A stretch of DNA of 33,076 bases, taken from Candidatus Zymogenus saltonus. Its GTDB lineage: Bacteria > Desulfobacterota > Zymogenia > Zymogenales > Zymogenaceae. Position numbers and translations under genes: made by a program. Positions 22,960 to 32,125 of this stretch are shown here, piece after piece. The notes below the pieces were generated by a model that was not told where the DNA came from, made no database searches, and saw only the letters and a list, made by a program, of their open reading frames with translations. Each line of letters begins with the position of its first letter. The stretch's first letter is position 1. The stretch spans positions 1 through 33,076 of the forward strand of contig JAFGIX010000020.1 in NCBI GenBank assembly GCA_016929395.1, in the 5' to 3' direction.

Positions 22960-23253
22960 AGTTAACCTCCCATTCAATATTTACCGTCTGCTAATGAAAG
23001 ATTAGCCTTTTTCTATGGTTTTACTATATGATACCCCTTAAAGTCCCAAAAGTCAAAAAACACCCGGTTTTGAGGATAGACCCGAAACGGGCGATGTTAA
23101 TAACGGGCATTTTGTTAGTCATAAGTGAAACTATATGATTTTATTATATAAAAGACAAAGAGGGGATATGCGGCAGAAGCACAATGTAAGCTGATAATAT
23201 TTAAATTTTCTTGGGCGCTCAATAGACTTGCATCGTATAGATATTGATTATTT
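22960..23253. other. intergenic region between the secreted protein and TPR-CHAT genes
   Basis: AT-rich and without a gene. It contains a perfect hairpin GCTAAT-GAAAG-ATTAGC (22990-23006) in the leader of the minus-strand gene. Together with the promoter, hairpin and terminator described next it makes a 502-bp gap (22960-23461). Confidence 0.45.
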
Positions 23254-23282
23254 TTGACAACGCAGGAACGAGGCAGTATAAT
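23254..23282 (+). promoter_or_regulatory. exact-consensus sigma70 promoter upstream of TPR-CHAT
   Basis: TTGACA at 23254-23259, 17-nt spacer, TATAAT at 23277-23282, a perfect match to the housekeeping consensus. Predicted start of transcription near 23289, about 170 nt before the preferred start codon at 23462. Confidence 0.8.
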
Positions 23283-23389
23283 GAATCATGTTTTGAAATT
23301 TACAATTCCTTAGAAATTTCGTTGAATTATGCATAGATGGATATTTTAAATCTGTCCTGGGAAAGGGGATAAAAAGAGAAGAGATGAAT

Positions 23390-23424
23390 AAGGGGGGGAT
23401 ATTGAAAATCTACCCCCCTTTTTT
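23390..23424 (+). terminator. intrinsic terminator inside the TPR-CHAT leader
   Basis: AAGGGGGG (23390-23397) pairs with CCCCCCTT (23413-23420). An inner GAT/ATC pair extends the stem, and six T residues (23419-23424) follow. It sits between the consensus promoter and the TPR-CHAT gene, so it would end transcripts of about 135 nt unless read through. A weaker hairpin, GAAATTT (23295-23301) with AAATTTC (23314-23320), lies near the 5' end. Confidence 0.75.
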
Positions 23425-23461
23425 AGTTCGATACAATAAGCTGTCTGCGGGGAAAAACAGT

Positions 23462-26400
23462 ATGAAAAGGTCATTCGCTATTTTAATCGCGGTTATCGTC
23501 TTTTGTTCTTCGGCTGTAATAGCGAATTCGGAGACGATAGAGGATGGGTTAAGGTATCTCTCACTGGGAGAGAGCTCCGCCTTAAAGATGGACTATGCTT
23601 CCGCCCTCGATTATTATAAAAAGGCGGAGAGAGTCTTCAAAGAGAACGACGGTGAAAGGGCTGCCTATTACGTTCACATTGCCGTCGGCGAGGTGTACCG
23701 CAAGATGGGCGAATATGAGGAGGCCCTCTCATACGCAGGGGAGTCCCTCTCGTATATGAAGAAGACGGGTGACATAAGAGGGATCGGCTGTTCCCTCAAC
23801 GTCCTGGGCCTGACCTACTGGAATATGAATAAATATGACAAGGCCCTTCCAGCTCTTGTGGAGGCCCTCAAGATACTCGAGGAGGTGGGAGAGGCCGGAT
23901 CGACCGGGGATAACCTCCTCGCTCTGGGCGAGATCTATCTTGCCTTCGGCGATTCGGAGAAGGCGCTCGCCTACTTCATGAAGGCGGCTCCCATATTGAG
24001 CGGAGCTTACGACCGCAGTATCGAGGCAAGATTGTTTATAAACATCGGCGATATATACTGGAATATGGACAAACCGGAAGAGGCCTTCAAACATTACAGG
24101 GACGCCCTGAACTCATTGAAGGGGATCGTCGACGGGGCGGAAAAAGGGATCTCGCTTTTTATAAACGGCGCGACACGCCTTGAAAAACAGGAAAACGAAA
24201 AGGCCCTTGAATATCTCGAGCAGGCCCTTCCGATATTCAGGGGTGCGGGAATAAGGACGATCGAGGGGGTGATTCTGGCAGGAATCGGCGAAGTCTATTT
24301 GAACACGGATAAATACGACGATGCCCTTCTTTACACAAAGAAGGGTCTGGAGATAATAGAAGATGCGGGCAATAAGACAATGGAGGTATCGGTCCTCTAC
24401 AACATGGGACTGATCCATTACAGCCTCGGCGATTTCGACAAGTCCCTTGAATACTATCAAAGGAGTCTGAAGCTGGCAAGAGAGAAGGGAAATCAGTACT
24501 ACATAGTGAACAACACCTTCAATATGGGGGTTCTTTCAGCGGAGGGGGGTCAATACGAGAAGGCGCTGGATATTTTAGGTGAGGCCCTGTCGATGTGTCG
24601 TAAACAGGGCGACAGGCTCGGGGAGCTTAAGGCGATCTCCAATATCGGCTCTACCTATTTCACGATGGGGTATTACGACAAAGCCCTCCCCTACTTCGAG
24701 GAGGCGATCGCACTGAGCAAAAAGATAAAGGACAGAACGACCACGGGGACCCTCCTCAGAAATGTAGGCAATGTCTACAGGGTAACCGGCGAGTATGAAA
24801 AGGCGCTCGCCTATTTTAGCGATTCCCTGAAGATAAAGAGAGAGATCGGAGACCAATGGGAGATAGGCGCCGGGTTGAACGACATGGGACTCATATACAC
24901 GAATCTGGGGCAGCACGAAAAAGCGCTCGATTACTACAAAGAGGCGTTGAAGATATTCAGGAAGACGGGCGACAGAAAAACCCAAGCCGTAGTACTCGGT
25001 AATATGGGCGTGATATATTCGGACAATGGGAGATTTGACGAGGCCCTTGCATCTCTCGAAGAGGCCCTCGAGATAAACCGGGAACTCAAGATAAAGCCGA
25101 GCGAGGCGATCACCCTTAACAATTTGGGCGGCGTATACTGGAGAACCGGACGATATGAGAAGTCCCTCTCCTTCTTTGAGGAGGCGTGTAAGATTTTTGA
25201 CGAGATTGGAAAAGTGGACGCCAAGGGGACGGCGCTCCTGGACATGAGCGCGGCGTACTGGGGGATGAAGCAATACAACAAGGCGATTTTAAATCTCGAA
25301 AAAGCGCTTTCCATCGCCAACCAGATCAGAAACGTCGAAAACGTATACCTGTGTGCCTGGGGTCTGGGAAGATCGTACAGGGGACTGGGCCAAAGGGACA
25401 AGGCGATCCAGTATTACATCATGTCGATAAACGCCCTCGAGTCGATGAGGACGGGGCTCAAGAGCGAGGGGCACAAGATGTCCTTCAGCAGCAATAAGAT
25501 GGAGGTTTACGAAGAGCTGATCGATCTACTGCTGGAGACGGGAAGGGTAGGTGATGCCTTCAACTACGTGGAGAGGGCGCGCTCCAGGGCCTTTCTCGAT
25601 ATGCTTGCAACGAAGAGGCCGGAGGTCAGAAAGGCGACGGACAAAGAGCTCCTGAAAGAGGAGGAGGAGATCAGGCACAAGCTCATGGTCTTGAGCGAAA
25701 AGAGGTCATCGGGAGAGGCTTCAAAGGCCCGGTCGACCCTGGAGGATACGAACAGGGAGATCGACGAGATAGAGAAAAGATACAGCTCCGTGATAAGAGA
25801 AATTCAGGCCAAGAGCCCGGAGCTCGCGTCCCTCGTGTCGGTAAATCCCTTTACCTTAAAGGAGGTTCAGGGCTTTATTCCCGAGGGTGTCGGCATCATC
25901 GAATTTTTCACCACGGACGACAAGGTCATTCTTTTCTCCATCGATAGGGCAGGGACTGATCTGTATCAGATTGAAGTAAACAGGAGTTCCCTCAACGAAA
26001 AGGTAAACGGGCTTCGCGACTCCCTCCTGACGTTTGACCTCGATGACTTTCAGTACAAATCCCGAGAGCTGTACGATCTGCTCCTCTCTTCGGCCCTGAA
26101 AGACGTCAAGGGTGAAAAGCTCATAATCATTCCCCACGGGCCGCTCCACTATCTCCCGTTTGCGGCGCTTTACGACGGGGAAAAATATATTGTCGACAGG
26201 TACACTGTTATTGTTGACCCCAGCGCAAGCGTCTTGAGGTTCATAGTCGATAAGAGGAAGGGGATCGGCGGCAGGGTCCTGGCTTTTGGGAATCCGAAGA
26301 CAAATCATTCATCTCTCCCCTATGCCGAGAAAGAGGTGGGGGACATCAAAGCCGTAATGGGGGACGTCGATATATACGTGGAAGATCGCGCCACGGAGAC

Positions 26401-26863
26401 ATTGGGGAAGGAAAAATTCCCCAACTACAACGTCATCCACCTTGCGTCCCATGGGAAATTTAAGGAGGAAGAGCCTCTCCTATCCTCCCTGTATCTCGCC
26501 GAAGATGGAAAGAACGACGGGGTCCTTATGGTCCACGAGCTTTTCGGTCTCGACCTTAACAAGACGTCTCTGGTTGTCCTCTCCGCCTGCGAGACTGGCC
26601 TCGCCAAGGTGACGGGCGGAGACGAGCTTATAGGCCTCTCCAGGGGATTTACCTTTGCAGGGACGCCGTCCCTTGTCGTCACCCTCTGGGAGGTCTCAGA
26701 CGATTCGACCGCCGAGCTGATGGTCGAGTTCTATAAAAATCTCAAGTCCGGCATGGATAAGCCGGACGCGTTGAGAGAGGCGCAGATCATATTGAAATCG
26801 AACGAGAAATACAAACACCCCTTTTACTGGGCGCCGTTCGTGATAATCGGGGACTGGAAGTGA
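23462..26863 (+). CDS. secreted TPR-CHAT protein (caspase-like protease domain)
   Basis: From the ATG at 23462 the protein has 1133 residues and begins with a signal peptide (MKRSFAILIAVIVFCSSAVIANS). An in-frame ATG at 23384 would add 26 residues upstream of it and run through the terminator hairpin, so I prefer 23462. About sixteen TPR units with 40-residue spacing follow (about 30-670, for example EYEEALSYAGESL, QYEKALDILGEAL). The linker (about 690-770) is charged and coiled. The C-terminal CHAT domain (about 830-1133) keeps a His in VIHLASHGKF (His997) and a Cys in VVLSACETGLAK (Cys1043), the caspase/separase dyad. CHAT proteases are typically regulated by their repeat domain. Here export to the periplasm is predicted, and no gasdermin or CRISPR gene is nearby, so no defence role can be claimed. 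Confidence 0.9.
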   Translation: MKRSFAILIAVIVFCSSAVIANSETIEDGLRYLSLGESSALKMDYASALDYYKKAERVFKENDGERAAYYVHIAVGEVYRKMGEYEEALSYAGESLSYMKKTGDIRGIGCSLNVLGLTYWNMNKYDKALPALVEALKILEEVGEAGSTGDNLLALGEIYLAFGDSEKALAYFMKAAPILSGAYDRSIEARLFINIGDIYWNMDKPEEAFKHYRDALNSLKGIVDGAEKGISLFINGATRLEKQENEKALEYLEQALPIFRGAGIRTIEGVILAGIGEVYLNTDKYDDALLYTKKGLEIIEDAGNKTMEVSVLYNMGLIHYSLGDFDKSLEYYQRSLKLAREKGNQYYIVNNTFNMGVLSAEGGQYEKALDILGEALSMCRKQGDRLGELKAISNIGSTYFTMGYYDKALPYFEEAIALSKKIKDRTTTGTLLRNVGNVYRVTGEYEKALAYFSDSLKIKREIGDQWEIGAGLNDMGLIYTNLGQHEKALDYYKEALKIFRKTGDRKTQAVVLGNMGVIYSDNGRFDEALASLEEALEINRELKIKPSEAITLNNLGGVYWRTGRYEKSLSFFEEACKIFDEIGKVDAKGTALLDMSAAYWGMKQYNKAILNLEKALSIANQIRNVENVYLCAWGLGRSYRGLGQRDKAIQYYIMSINALESMRTGLKSEGHKMSFSSNKMEVYEELIDLLLETGRVGDAFNYVERARSRAFLDMLATKRPEVRKATDKELLKEEEEIRHKLMVLSEKRSSGEASKARSTLEDTNREIDEIEKRYSSVIREIQAKSPELASLVSVNPFTLKEVQGFIPEGVGIIEFFTTDDKVILFSIDRAGTDLYQIEVNRSSLNEKVNGLRDSLLTFDLDDFQYKSRELYDLLLSSALKDVKGEKLIIIPHGPLHYLPFAALYDGEKYIVDRYTVIVDPSASVLRFIVDKRKGIGGRVLAFGNPKTNHSSLPYAEKEVGDIKAVMGDVDIYVEDRATETLGKEKFPNYNVIHLASHGKFKEEEPLLSSLYLAEDGKNDGVLMVHELFGLDLNKTSLVVLSACETGLAKVTGGDELIGLSRGFTFAGTPSLVVTLWEVSDDSTAELMVEFYKNLKSGMDKPDALREAQIILKSNEKYKHPFYWAPFVIIGDWK

Positions 26864-26987
26864 AGATTCTATAACGCCAACTTGGATATACGAGTGTTAT
26901 ATACAGACCTTCAATGAATCAGACGAAATATGAGCACAATGTGCGGCTGCCTGATATAAGTCTATATTGATTGTACCTTTTTAGAGA

Positions 26988-27944
26988 ATGATATTAGAAA
27001 TAGTTTTATACATTTGCGGTGGACTCGCCCTGTTGACATTGGGGGCCGAAGGTCTTGTCAGGGGCAGCGCCTCACTTGCGGAGAGGATCGGACTTTCCCG
27101 CCTGATAATCGGCCTTACGATCGTAGCGTTCGGGACAAGCAGCCCGGAGATGGTAGTGAGCGTCAGCGCCGCTTTGGACGGGAACAGCGCCATCTCCCTC
27201 GGAAATGTCATCGGGTCCAATATTGCCAACATCGCCTTGATAGCGGGGTTGTCGGCCATGGTTCATCCCATAGGTATTGACAGGAATATCGTCCGCTATC
27301 AGATCCCCTTCCTGATCTTTGTCTCCGTTTTGATATGCATAAATTTCATTGACGGAATCCTTCAGAGGTACGAGGGGCTGATTTTAATTGCCATTCTGGT
27401 AGTTTTTTTGTTTGTCGCGATCCGCAGATCCAGGGAGAATTCAAGGGAACCGGTGGCCGATGCAAAAACGTCGCAGGACAATTCGAAACCCGGCCTGCTT
27501 AACAGGATTCCGATCCTTCTGATATTAATAACTCTGGGATTGTTCTTTCTGGTGGCGGGGGCGGATTTCTTCGTAAAAGGCGCAATACTTTTTACGGAGC
27601 GCTTCGGGGTATCCGAAGGGGTGGTGGGGCTGACCATTGTTGCCCTGGGAACCAGCCTTCCAGAGCTAGCCACGTCGCTTGTCGCGGCGTACAAGGGAGA
27701 AAGCGACATAGCGATCGGCAACGTCGTGGGATCGAATATCTTCAACATCCTCGCAATACTCGGCATCACCTCGATGCTTCGCCCGGTCCCGCAAATAGGC
27801 ATTACCTTTGTGGATTTCCTTGTGATGCTGGGCACGGCGATTATTCTTCTCCCCCTCTCGAAGAGCGGCTTTGTCCTTGACAGGAAAGAGGGATTTGTTA
27901 TGGTGTTGATCTATGTCGTGTATGTAGTGGTTATCTACATTTAA
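26988..27944 (+). CDS. Na+/Ca2+ exchanger-type (CaCA) antiporter
   Basis: A 318-residue membrane protein of about ten helices with the two inverted alpha-repeats of the CaCA family. The first reads IIGLTIVAFGTSSPEMVVSV plus ISLGNVIGSNIANIALI (about residues 38-87). The second reads VVGLTIVALGTSLPELATSL plus IAIGNVVGSNIFNILAI (about 210-260). The acidic Glu in each SPE/LPE motif coordinates the cation. This is the YrbG-like prokaryotic group, which exchanges Ca2+ for Na+ or H+. The central cytoplasmic loop (about 145-175, SRENSREPVADAKTSQDN) is short, without a regulatory domain. It is convergent with the KefB-like gene and ends 25 bp from it. Confidence 0.94.
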   Translation: MILEIVLYICGGLALLTLGAEGLVRGSASLAERIGLSRLIIGLTIVAFGTSSPEMVVSVSAALDGNSAISLGNVIGSNIANIALIAGLSAMVHPIGIDRNIVRYQIPFLIFVSVLICINFIDGILQRYEGLILIAILVVFLFVAIRRSRENSREPVADAKTSQDNSKPGLLNRIPILLILITLGLFFLVAGADFFVKGAILFTERFGVSEGVVGLTIVALGTSLPELATSLVAAYKGESDIAIGNVVGSNIFNILAILGITSMLRPVPQIGITFVDFLVMLGTAIILLPLSKSGFVLDRKEGFVMVLIYVVYVVVIYI

Positions 27945-27969
27945 TTATTTTTATCCTTTATGGTGGGAA

Positions 27970-29970
27970 TCATTGAAGATCGTCTTCGAATACGTCGCTG
28001 ATCTTTGATACCGACTCAGGGGATCCCTGAAGTATCAGCCTGTCACCCTTTTTCAAGGTTACATCTCCATTGGGATCCAATATTGTTTCTTTACCCCTTC
28101 TTATCATAAGGATATCTACGTCATACCTTTTTCTCAAATCGATTTCTCCTACGGTCTTTTTCGCCAGTTCTGATTTCTCTCCTATATTGTAAATGCATAT
28201 TTCGATTTCGGGAATGCACTTGGCGTAATCTGATAGCTGGTCTTTCTTCATGAAAATGGAGCGATAGAAGCTGTATCCATCCGCTCGTATTTCATCGACA
28301 ATCTGGTCGATTTCACGATCGGGAACGCTAAACTGCATCAGTACACGGGAGAATATCTCGATCGATGTTTCAAATTCTTCCGGTATTACCTCATCCGCGC
28401 CGAGTTGATACAGTGGAACCATTTCGCTGACGAACCTGGTCCTTGCAATAATACTTATATCTTTGTTTAATGTTCTTGCAATTGACACTATTCTCCTTGT
28501 TGCTGCAGGATCGGATATTACCGATACTAAAACCTTTGCCTTTTTAATACCGGCCTTTTTCAAGATAGATTCATGGGTTCCATCACCATAAAGTATTAAC
28601 TCTCCCTTTTTCCGTTCCAAATGGATCGTGTCGGGATTCATCTCAATAATCACATAAGGTATCCCTTTCATTTTAGCCGACCGGGCAACATTCCTGCCGT
28701 TTATTCCGAAGCCGATAATCATAATGTGATTCTTTAGATGAAAGGTCTTTTCCACATAAGTTTCAGCTATAGTACCGTATAGGCCTTCTCGCAGGAAGTT
28801 AGGTATTGGCAGTCTGTTGAATGCATCTGATACAGATGGTGACATTTTTATCAAGAAGGGAGTTGCCAGCATGGTCAGTATTGCTACGTTAAGGAAAAGC
28901 TGGTAGGTGTCGTTAGCGATGAGATTGAGATCTCCACCGATCTCAAGCAAGAGGAAGGAGAATTCGCCCACCTGACAGATCGTCAGGCCGACTATTATAA
29001 CCACACGAATCGGATAACCCAAGAGAAATACGGAAAGAGATACCAGCATTATCTTGATCAATATTATCAAGGAGAATGCCGAGATAGCGAGAACTAAATT
29101 ATCTATGAAGTAGTTGACGTTTAACAGCATTCCGATCGATATGAAAAAAAAGCTGGAAAAGACAACACGAAAAGGGAGGACATCGCTGAGTACCTGCTGA
29201 CTATATTCGGAGTTTGAGATAATCAGCCCCGCAAGAAAAGCTCCAAACGCCAGCGATAGTCCAAAAAAATAGGTCAGCCATGCGATAGAAAAACAAATGA
29301 CCACAATTACGAGAGATAACAGCTCCTTGCTCTGGGTTTTTATCACGTAATATAGGATGCGATTGATGAACCACTGTCCCCCAATAATAGTTAATAGTAT
29401 TATGCTTATCGCCTTAACGGCAAAAAGAAATAGTGCCGTGGTGATATTTTCATCAGATCCCGCTAAAAACGGGACGACAAGAATCATAAGGACTATAACT
29501 ATGTCCTGAAAAATCAATATTCCCACGGACAGCTGTCCATGGGGAGTCTCAAGCTCCGCCTTGTCCTGTAATAGCTTAAGCACGATTGCCGTACTGCTCA
29601 AAGCCGTTAAAAAACCTAAAAAAATCGATTCATTGAAGGGCTTGCCTAAAAACATAAAGATGAGAAATATGACGAATATCGTCGACATGACCTGAAGTGA
29701 TCCACCGAGAATGGTGTTTCTTCCGATTCTCAGAAGGTTCTTCATCGAAAATTCGATGCCGAGGCTGAACAAAAGAAGGACAATGCCTATCTCGGAGAGC
29801 ATCTTTACTTCTTTATAGCTGGAAATCAACCCAAGGGCGAAGGGACCTATAAGCGCCCCTGTAGTGATGTATCCCAAGACTATTGGGATGTCAAACCTGT
29901 GGCAGATGAAGAGAACGACCACAGCCGTCCCAAAGATTATTAGAATGTCGTTGAATATCGTTATTTCCAT
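27970..29970 (-). CDS. KefB/KefC-like cation/proton antiporter with RCK domains
   Basis: A 666-residue CPA2-family transporter. Residues about 1-385 form the antiporter core of about 12-13 helices, with LGYITTGALIGP near the N-terminus, SLGIEFSMKNLLRIG, FLTALSSTAIVLKLL, GQLSVGILIFQDIVIV and LAFGAFLAGLIIS. An RCK_N domain (about 410-530) starts HIMIIGFGINGRNVA, a GxGxxG nucleotide-binding motif, then VIIEMNPDT and GDGTHESILKKAGI. A RCK_C (TrkA-C) domain closes the protein (about 580-666, KKGDRLILQGSPESV). Such proteins exchange K+ (or Na+) for H+ under control of nucleotides or glutathione adducts. No KefF/KefG partner is adjacent. No ribosome-binding site is evident before the ATG. Confidence 0.95.
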   Translation of the reverse strand: MEITIFNDILIIFGTAVVVLFICHRFDIPIVLGYITTGALIGPFALGLISSYKEVKMLSEIGIVLLLFSLGIEFSMKNLLRIGRNTILGGSLQVMSTIFVIFLIFMFLGKPFNESIFLGFLTALSSTAIVLKLLQDKAELETPHGQLSVGILIFQDIVIVLMILVVPFLAGSDENITTALFLFAVKAISIILLTIIGGQWFINRILYYVIKTQSKELLSLVIVVICFSIAWLTYFFGLSLAFGAFLAGLIISNSEYSQQVLSDVLPFRVVFSSFFFISIGMLLNVNYFIDNLVLAISAFSLIILIKIMLVSLSVFLLGYPIRVVIIVGLTICQVGEFSFLLLEIGGDLNLIANDTYQLFLNVAILTMLATPFLIKMSPSVSDAFNRLPIPNFLREGLYGTIAETYVEKTFHLKNHIMIIGFGINGRNVARSAKMKGIPYVIIEMNPDTIHLERKKGELILYGDGTHESILKKAGIKKAKVLVSVISDPAATRRIVSIARTLNKDISIIARTRFVSEMVPLYQLGADEVIPEEFETSIEIFSRVLMQFSVPDREIDQIVDEIRADGYSFYRSIFMKKDQLSDYAKCIPEIEICIYNIGEKSELAKKTVGEIDLRKRYDVDILMIRRGKETILDPNGDVTLKKGDRLILQGSPESVSKISDVFEDDLQ

Positions 29971-30150
29971 AACGCTTTGTGTGTTTAAGAGTCTTTTTGT
30001 AAAGGTTCTTAATTCCTTCTAAACTGTATTATAGTTAAGTTTTGGATGTGTTGTAAACTAAATTCTCTCTATTAAGAGATGGATATGTAAGCACTCTTAC
30101 CCGAGCTCCTATAAGGATTTGAAATAGATAAGAGGCCTGATACAAACTGA

Positions 30151-30179
30151 TTGTGAAAATTGTTTAAGGGTGTTATAGT
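30151..30179 (+). promoter_or_regulatory. possible promoter of the radical SAM gene
   Basis: TTGTGA (30151-30156), 17 nt, TATAGT (30174-30179), about 65 nt before the GTG start. Both boxes deviate from consensus. The rest of the 278-bp gap (29971-30248) shows nothing further. Confidence 0.4.
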
Positions 30180-30248
30180 ATTACAGGTTCTGGTTGTGCC
30201 GGGATCAATATAGCAAAGACCTGTTAAAACGATCATTAAGGAGGATAT

Positions 30249-31679
30249 GTGAGGACACTTATTGTTTCCGCGAACCTGGAGGTGACGCCCGACCCGGTAT
30301 ACCCGATCGGGGCGGCGTACGTGGCGGCGGCCGTCAGGGAGGCGGGCCATGAAGTCGATATCCTGGACGTAGTCTTTGCGGATGACATGGCAAAGGCGGT
30401 GGGGGAAAAGATCGCGTCTTTCAATCCTGAAGTCGTGGGGGTGTCGATAAGAAACATAGACAACGTGGCCTATCCCCTATACCTCTCTTATATAGACGAG
30501 ACGAAGGAGATCGTCGATACGATCAGGTCCTCCTTTTCCGGCCCCCTGGTCCTCGGGGGGTCGGGCTTTACGATGATGCCTATTGACATGCTCGAATATG
30601 TGGGCGAGACGACCGGAATAGTCGGGGAGGGGGAGGATGCGATGGTGAGGTTTCTCACAGCCCTCTCCGGAGACGGGGAGCTCTCCTATGTATCGGGCCT
30701 TATTGTGACGGAAAACGGCAAAGTCAAGATAAACAACCCGCCCCGAATAATCGAGGACTTCGACCGCGTCCCGATTCCCGCAGACGACCTGTGCGACAAC
30801 GCCGCCTACCTGAAGTGGGGGGGGATGGGGAGCGTCCAGACGAAGCGCGGCTGCCCCATCGGGTGCATCTACTGCACCTACCCGGTCGTCGAGGGAAAGG
30901 CGATGAGGCTGAGAGACCCGGCGGCCGTGGTCGACGAGATGGAGCGCTCGCTCGATCGGTGGGGGGTGGACACCTACTTCATCGTGGACAGCGTCTTCAA
31001 CAACCCGCCGGAGCACGCCCGCCAGATCGCCCGGGAGATTGTTAGGAGGGGTCTTACCCTTCGCCTGTCGGCATACTTCTCCCCCGCCTTCATCGATGAG
31101 GGGCTGCTGGAAGACCTCGCCCGCGCCGGGGTGACCGGCGTTGACCTGGGTGCGGACAGCCTGGCCGACCCTATTCTCAAGAAGCTGGGGAAGAACTTCA
31201 AGAGACGGGACGTGGTTGAAGCCGTCAGGGCGGCAAAGTCGGTGGGCATCATGACGTGCCTCAACATAATTTTCGGGGCGCCGGGGGAAACAAAGGACAC
31301 GATGCGGGAAACCGTCGACCTCTTGGACGAGCTACAGCCCACGGCGAACCACGCCATGGTGGGGATTCGGATCTTCCCCGGGACGGGCCTCCAGAGGCTT
31401 GCGATAAAAGAAGGGATGCAGGAGGCTAAAAATATCAACCTCTCCCCGATATTTTACATCGCGCCGGCTGTTGTGGAGGAGGCCGTCGAGTTCGTCCACG
31501 AGTGCGCCGTCAGCCGCCCCTACTGGATAGTGCCGGGGCAGATGGTGATGGCGGGCCAGGACTTCTCCGGGATGCTCAAGCCTCAGCGCTACGACAGCGG
31601 CCTTGGCGCTCCCTTCAGGATGCAGGGAATAAAAGGCCCCCTCTGGGAGATGATGGGAAAACCGCCGGAGGGGGAGTAG
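30249..31679 (+). CDS. B12-binding-domain radical SAM protein
   Basis: A 476-residue enzyme. The N-terminal about 150 residues are a B12-binding-type Rossmann domain (YPIGAAYVAAAVREAGHEVDILDV, VGVSIRNIDN, LVLGGSGFTMMP, VGEGEDA), without the DxHxxG base-on motif. The radical SAM domain follows with the cluster motif RGCPIGCIYCTYP (CX3CX2C) at about 200-210, then DSVFNNPPEHARQI, a GADSLADPILKKLGK strand and GAPGETKDTMRETVDLL. Members modify lipids, antibiotics or other small molecules, often by methyl transfer or ring chemistry; the substrate here is unknown. The GTG is preceded by AAGGAGG at a short 4-nt spacing; an overlapping ATG is immediately followed by TGA and cannot be used. No precursor peptide or hopanoid gene is adjacent. 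Confidence 0.93.
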   Translation: MRTLIVSANLEVTPDPVYPIGAAYVAAAVREAGHEVDILDVVFADDMAKAVGEKIASFNPEVVGVSIRNIDNVAYPLYLSYIDETKEIVDTIRSSFSGPLVLGGSGFTMMPIDMLEYVGETTGIVGEGEDAMVRFLTALSGDGELSYVSGLIVTENGKVKINNPPRIIEDFDRVPIPADDLCDNAAYLKWGGMGSVQTKRGCPIGCIYCTYPVVEGKAMRLRDPAAVVDEMERSLDRWGVDTYFIVDSVFNNPPEHARQIAREIVRRGLTLRLSAYFSPAFIDEGLLEDLARAGVTGVDLGADSLADPILKKLGKNFKRRDVVEAVRAAKSVGIMTCLNIIFGAPGETKDTMRETVDLLDELQPTANHAMVGIRIFPGTGLQRLAIKEGMQEAKNINLSPIFYIAPAVVEEAVEFVHECAVSRPYWIVPGQMVMAGQDFSGMLKPQRYDSGLGAPFRMQGIKGPLWEMMGKPPEGE

Positions 31680-31752
31680 GGGGGGGCACAGATCAGAATC
31701 CAAATTGAAAGAAAACTCGTGACTGATGCGTTTTTTATTAAAAGGGACTATT

Positions 31753-32109
31753 ATGCCGGAAAAACAATTCTTTATCGGTTTTATTCTTTTTTTTGTATGG
31801 ATTTTGGCCAGCACCCTTTCGATCTATCTTGGGGCGCGATTGGCGCATATTGAGAAAAACACACTCTGGCGATCCTTCTTTGTGGCTTTTGTTAGCGGCT
31901 TTTTGCTGTTGATTGTTGTCTCGATCACCCGAGACACCACCGGAGCAAACCTTCTTATATGGGTTGTCTTATATGCCGCGATAGCCTTACCAATTATCAA
32001 GTGGGTTTTTAAAACGACTTTCAAAAAAATTGTCATCCCTTGGATCTTAACTGTACTGTGTCTTGGAATTGCGTTCCTAATACGACATTTTTTAATCGAC
32101 ATCCTCTAA
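31753..32109 (+). CDS. small multi-pass membrane protein, unknown
   Basis: I place the start at the ATG at 31753 (118 residues), with AAAGGGA about 6 nt upstream; a TTG-type start at 31726 has no such site. Four hydrophobic segments (about 6-28, 38-60, 65-83 and 93-115) leave only short polar loops, the first rich in basic residues (HIEKNTLWR) and the third in Lys (KTTFKKI). I do not recognise a family. It is 73 bp after the radical SAM gene on the same strand and may be co-transcribed. It converges on the next gene with a 16-bp gap. Confidence 0.65.
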   Translation: MPEKQFFIGFILFFVWILASTLSIYLGARLAHIEKNTLWRSFFVAFVSGFLLLIVVSITRDTTGANLLIWVVLYAAIALPIIKWVFKTTFKKIVIPWILTVLCLGIAFLIRHFLIDIL

Positions 32110-32125
32110 GTTGAAAGAATCATAC

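Noticed and set aside
23462-26863. Type III-E CRISPR (Craspase) or gasdermin-type TPR-CHAT system
   Set aside because: No repeat array, effector nuclease or gasdermin-like gene is nearby, and the protein has a signal peptide.
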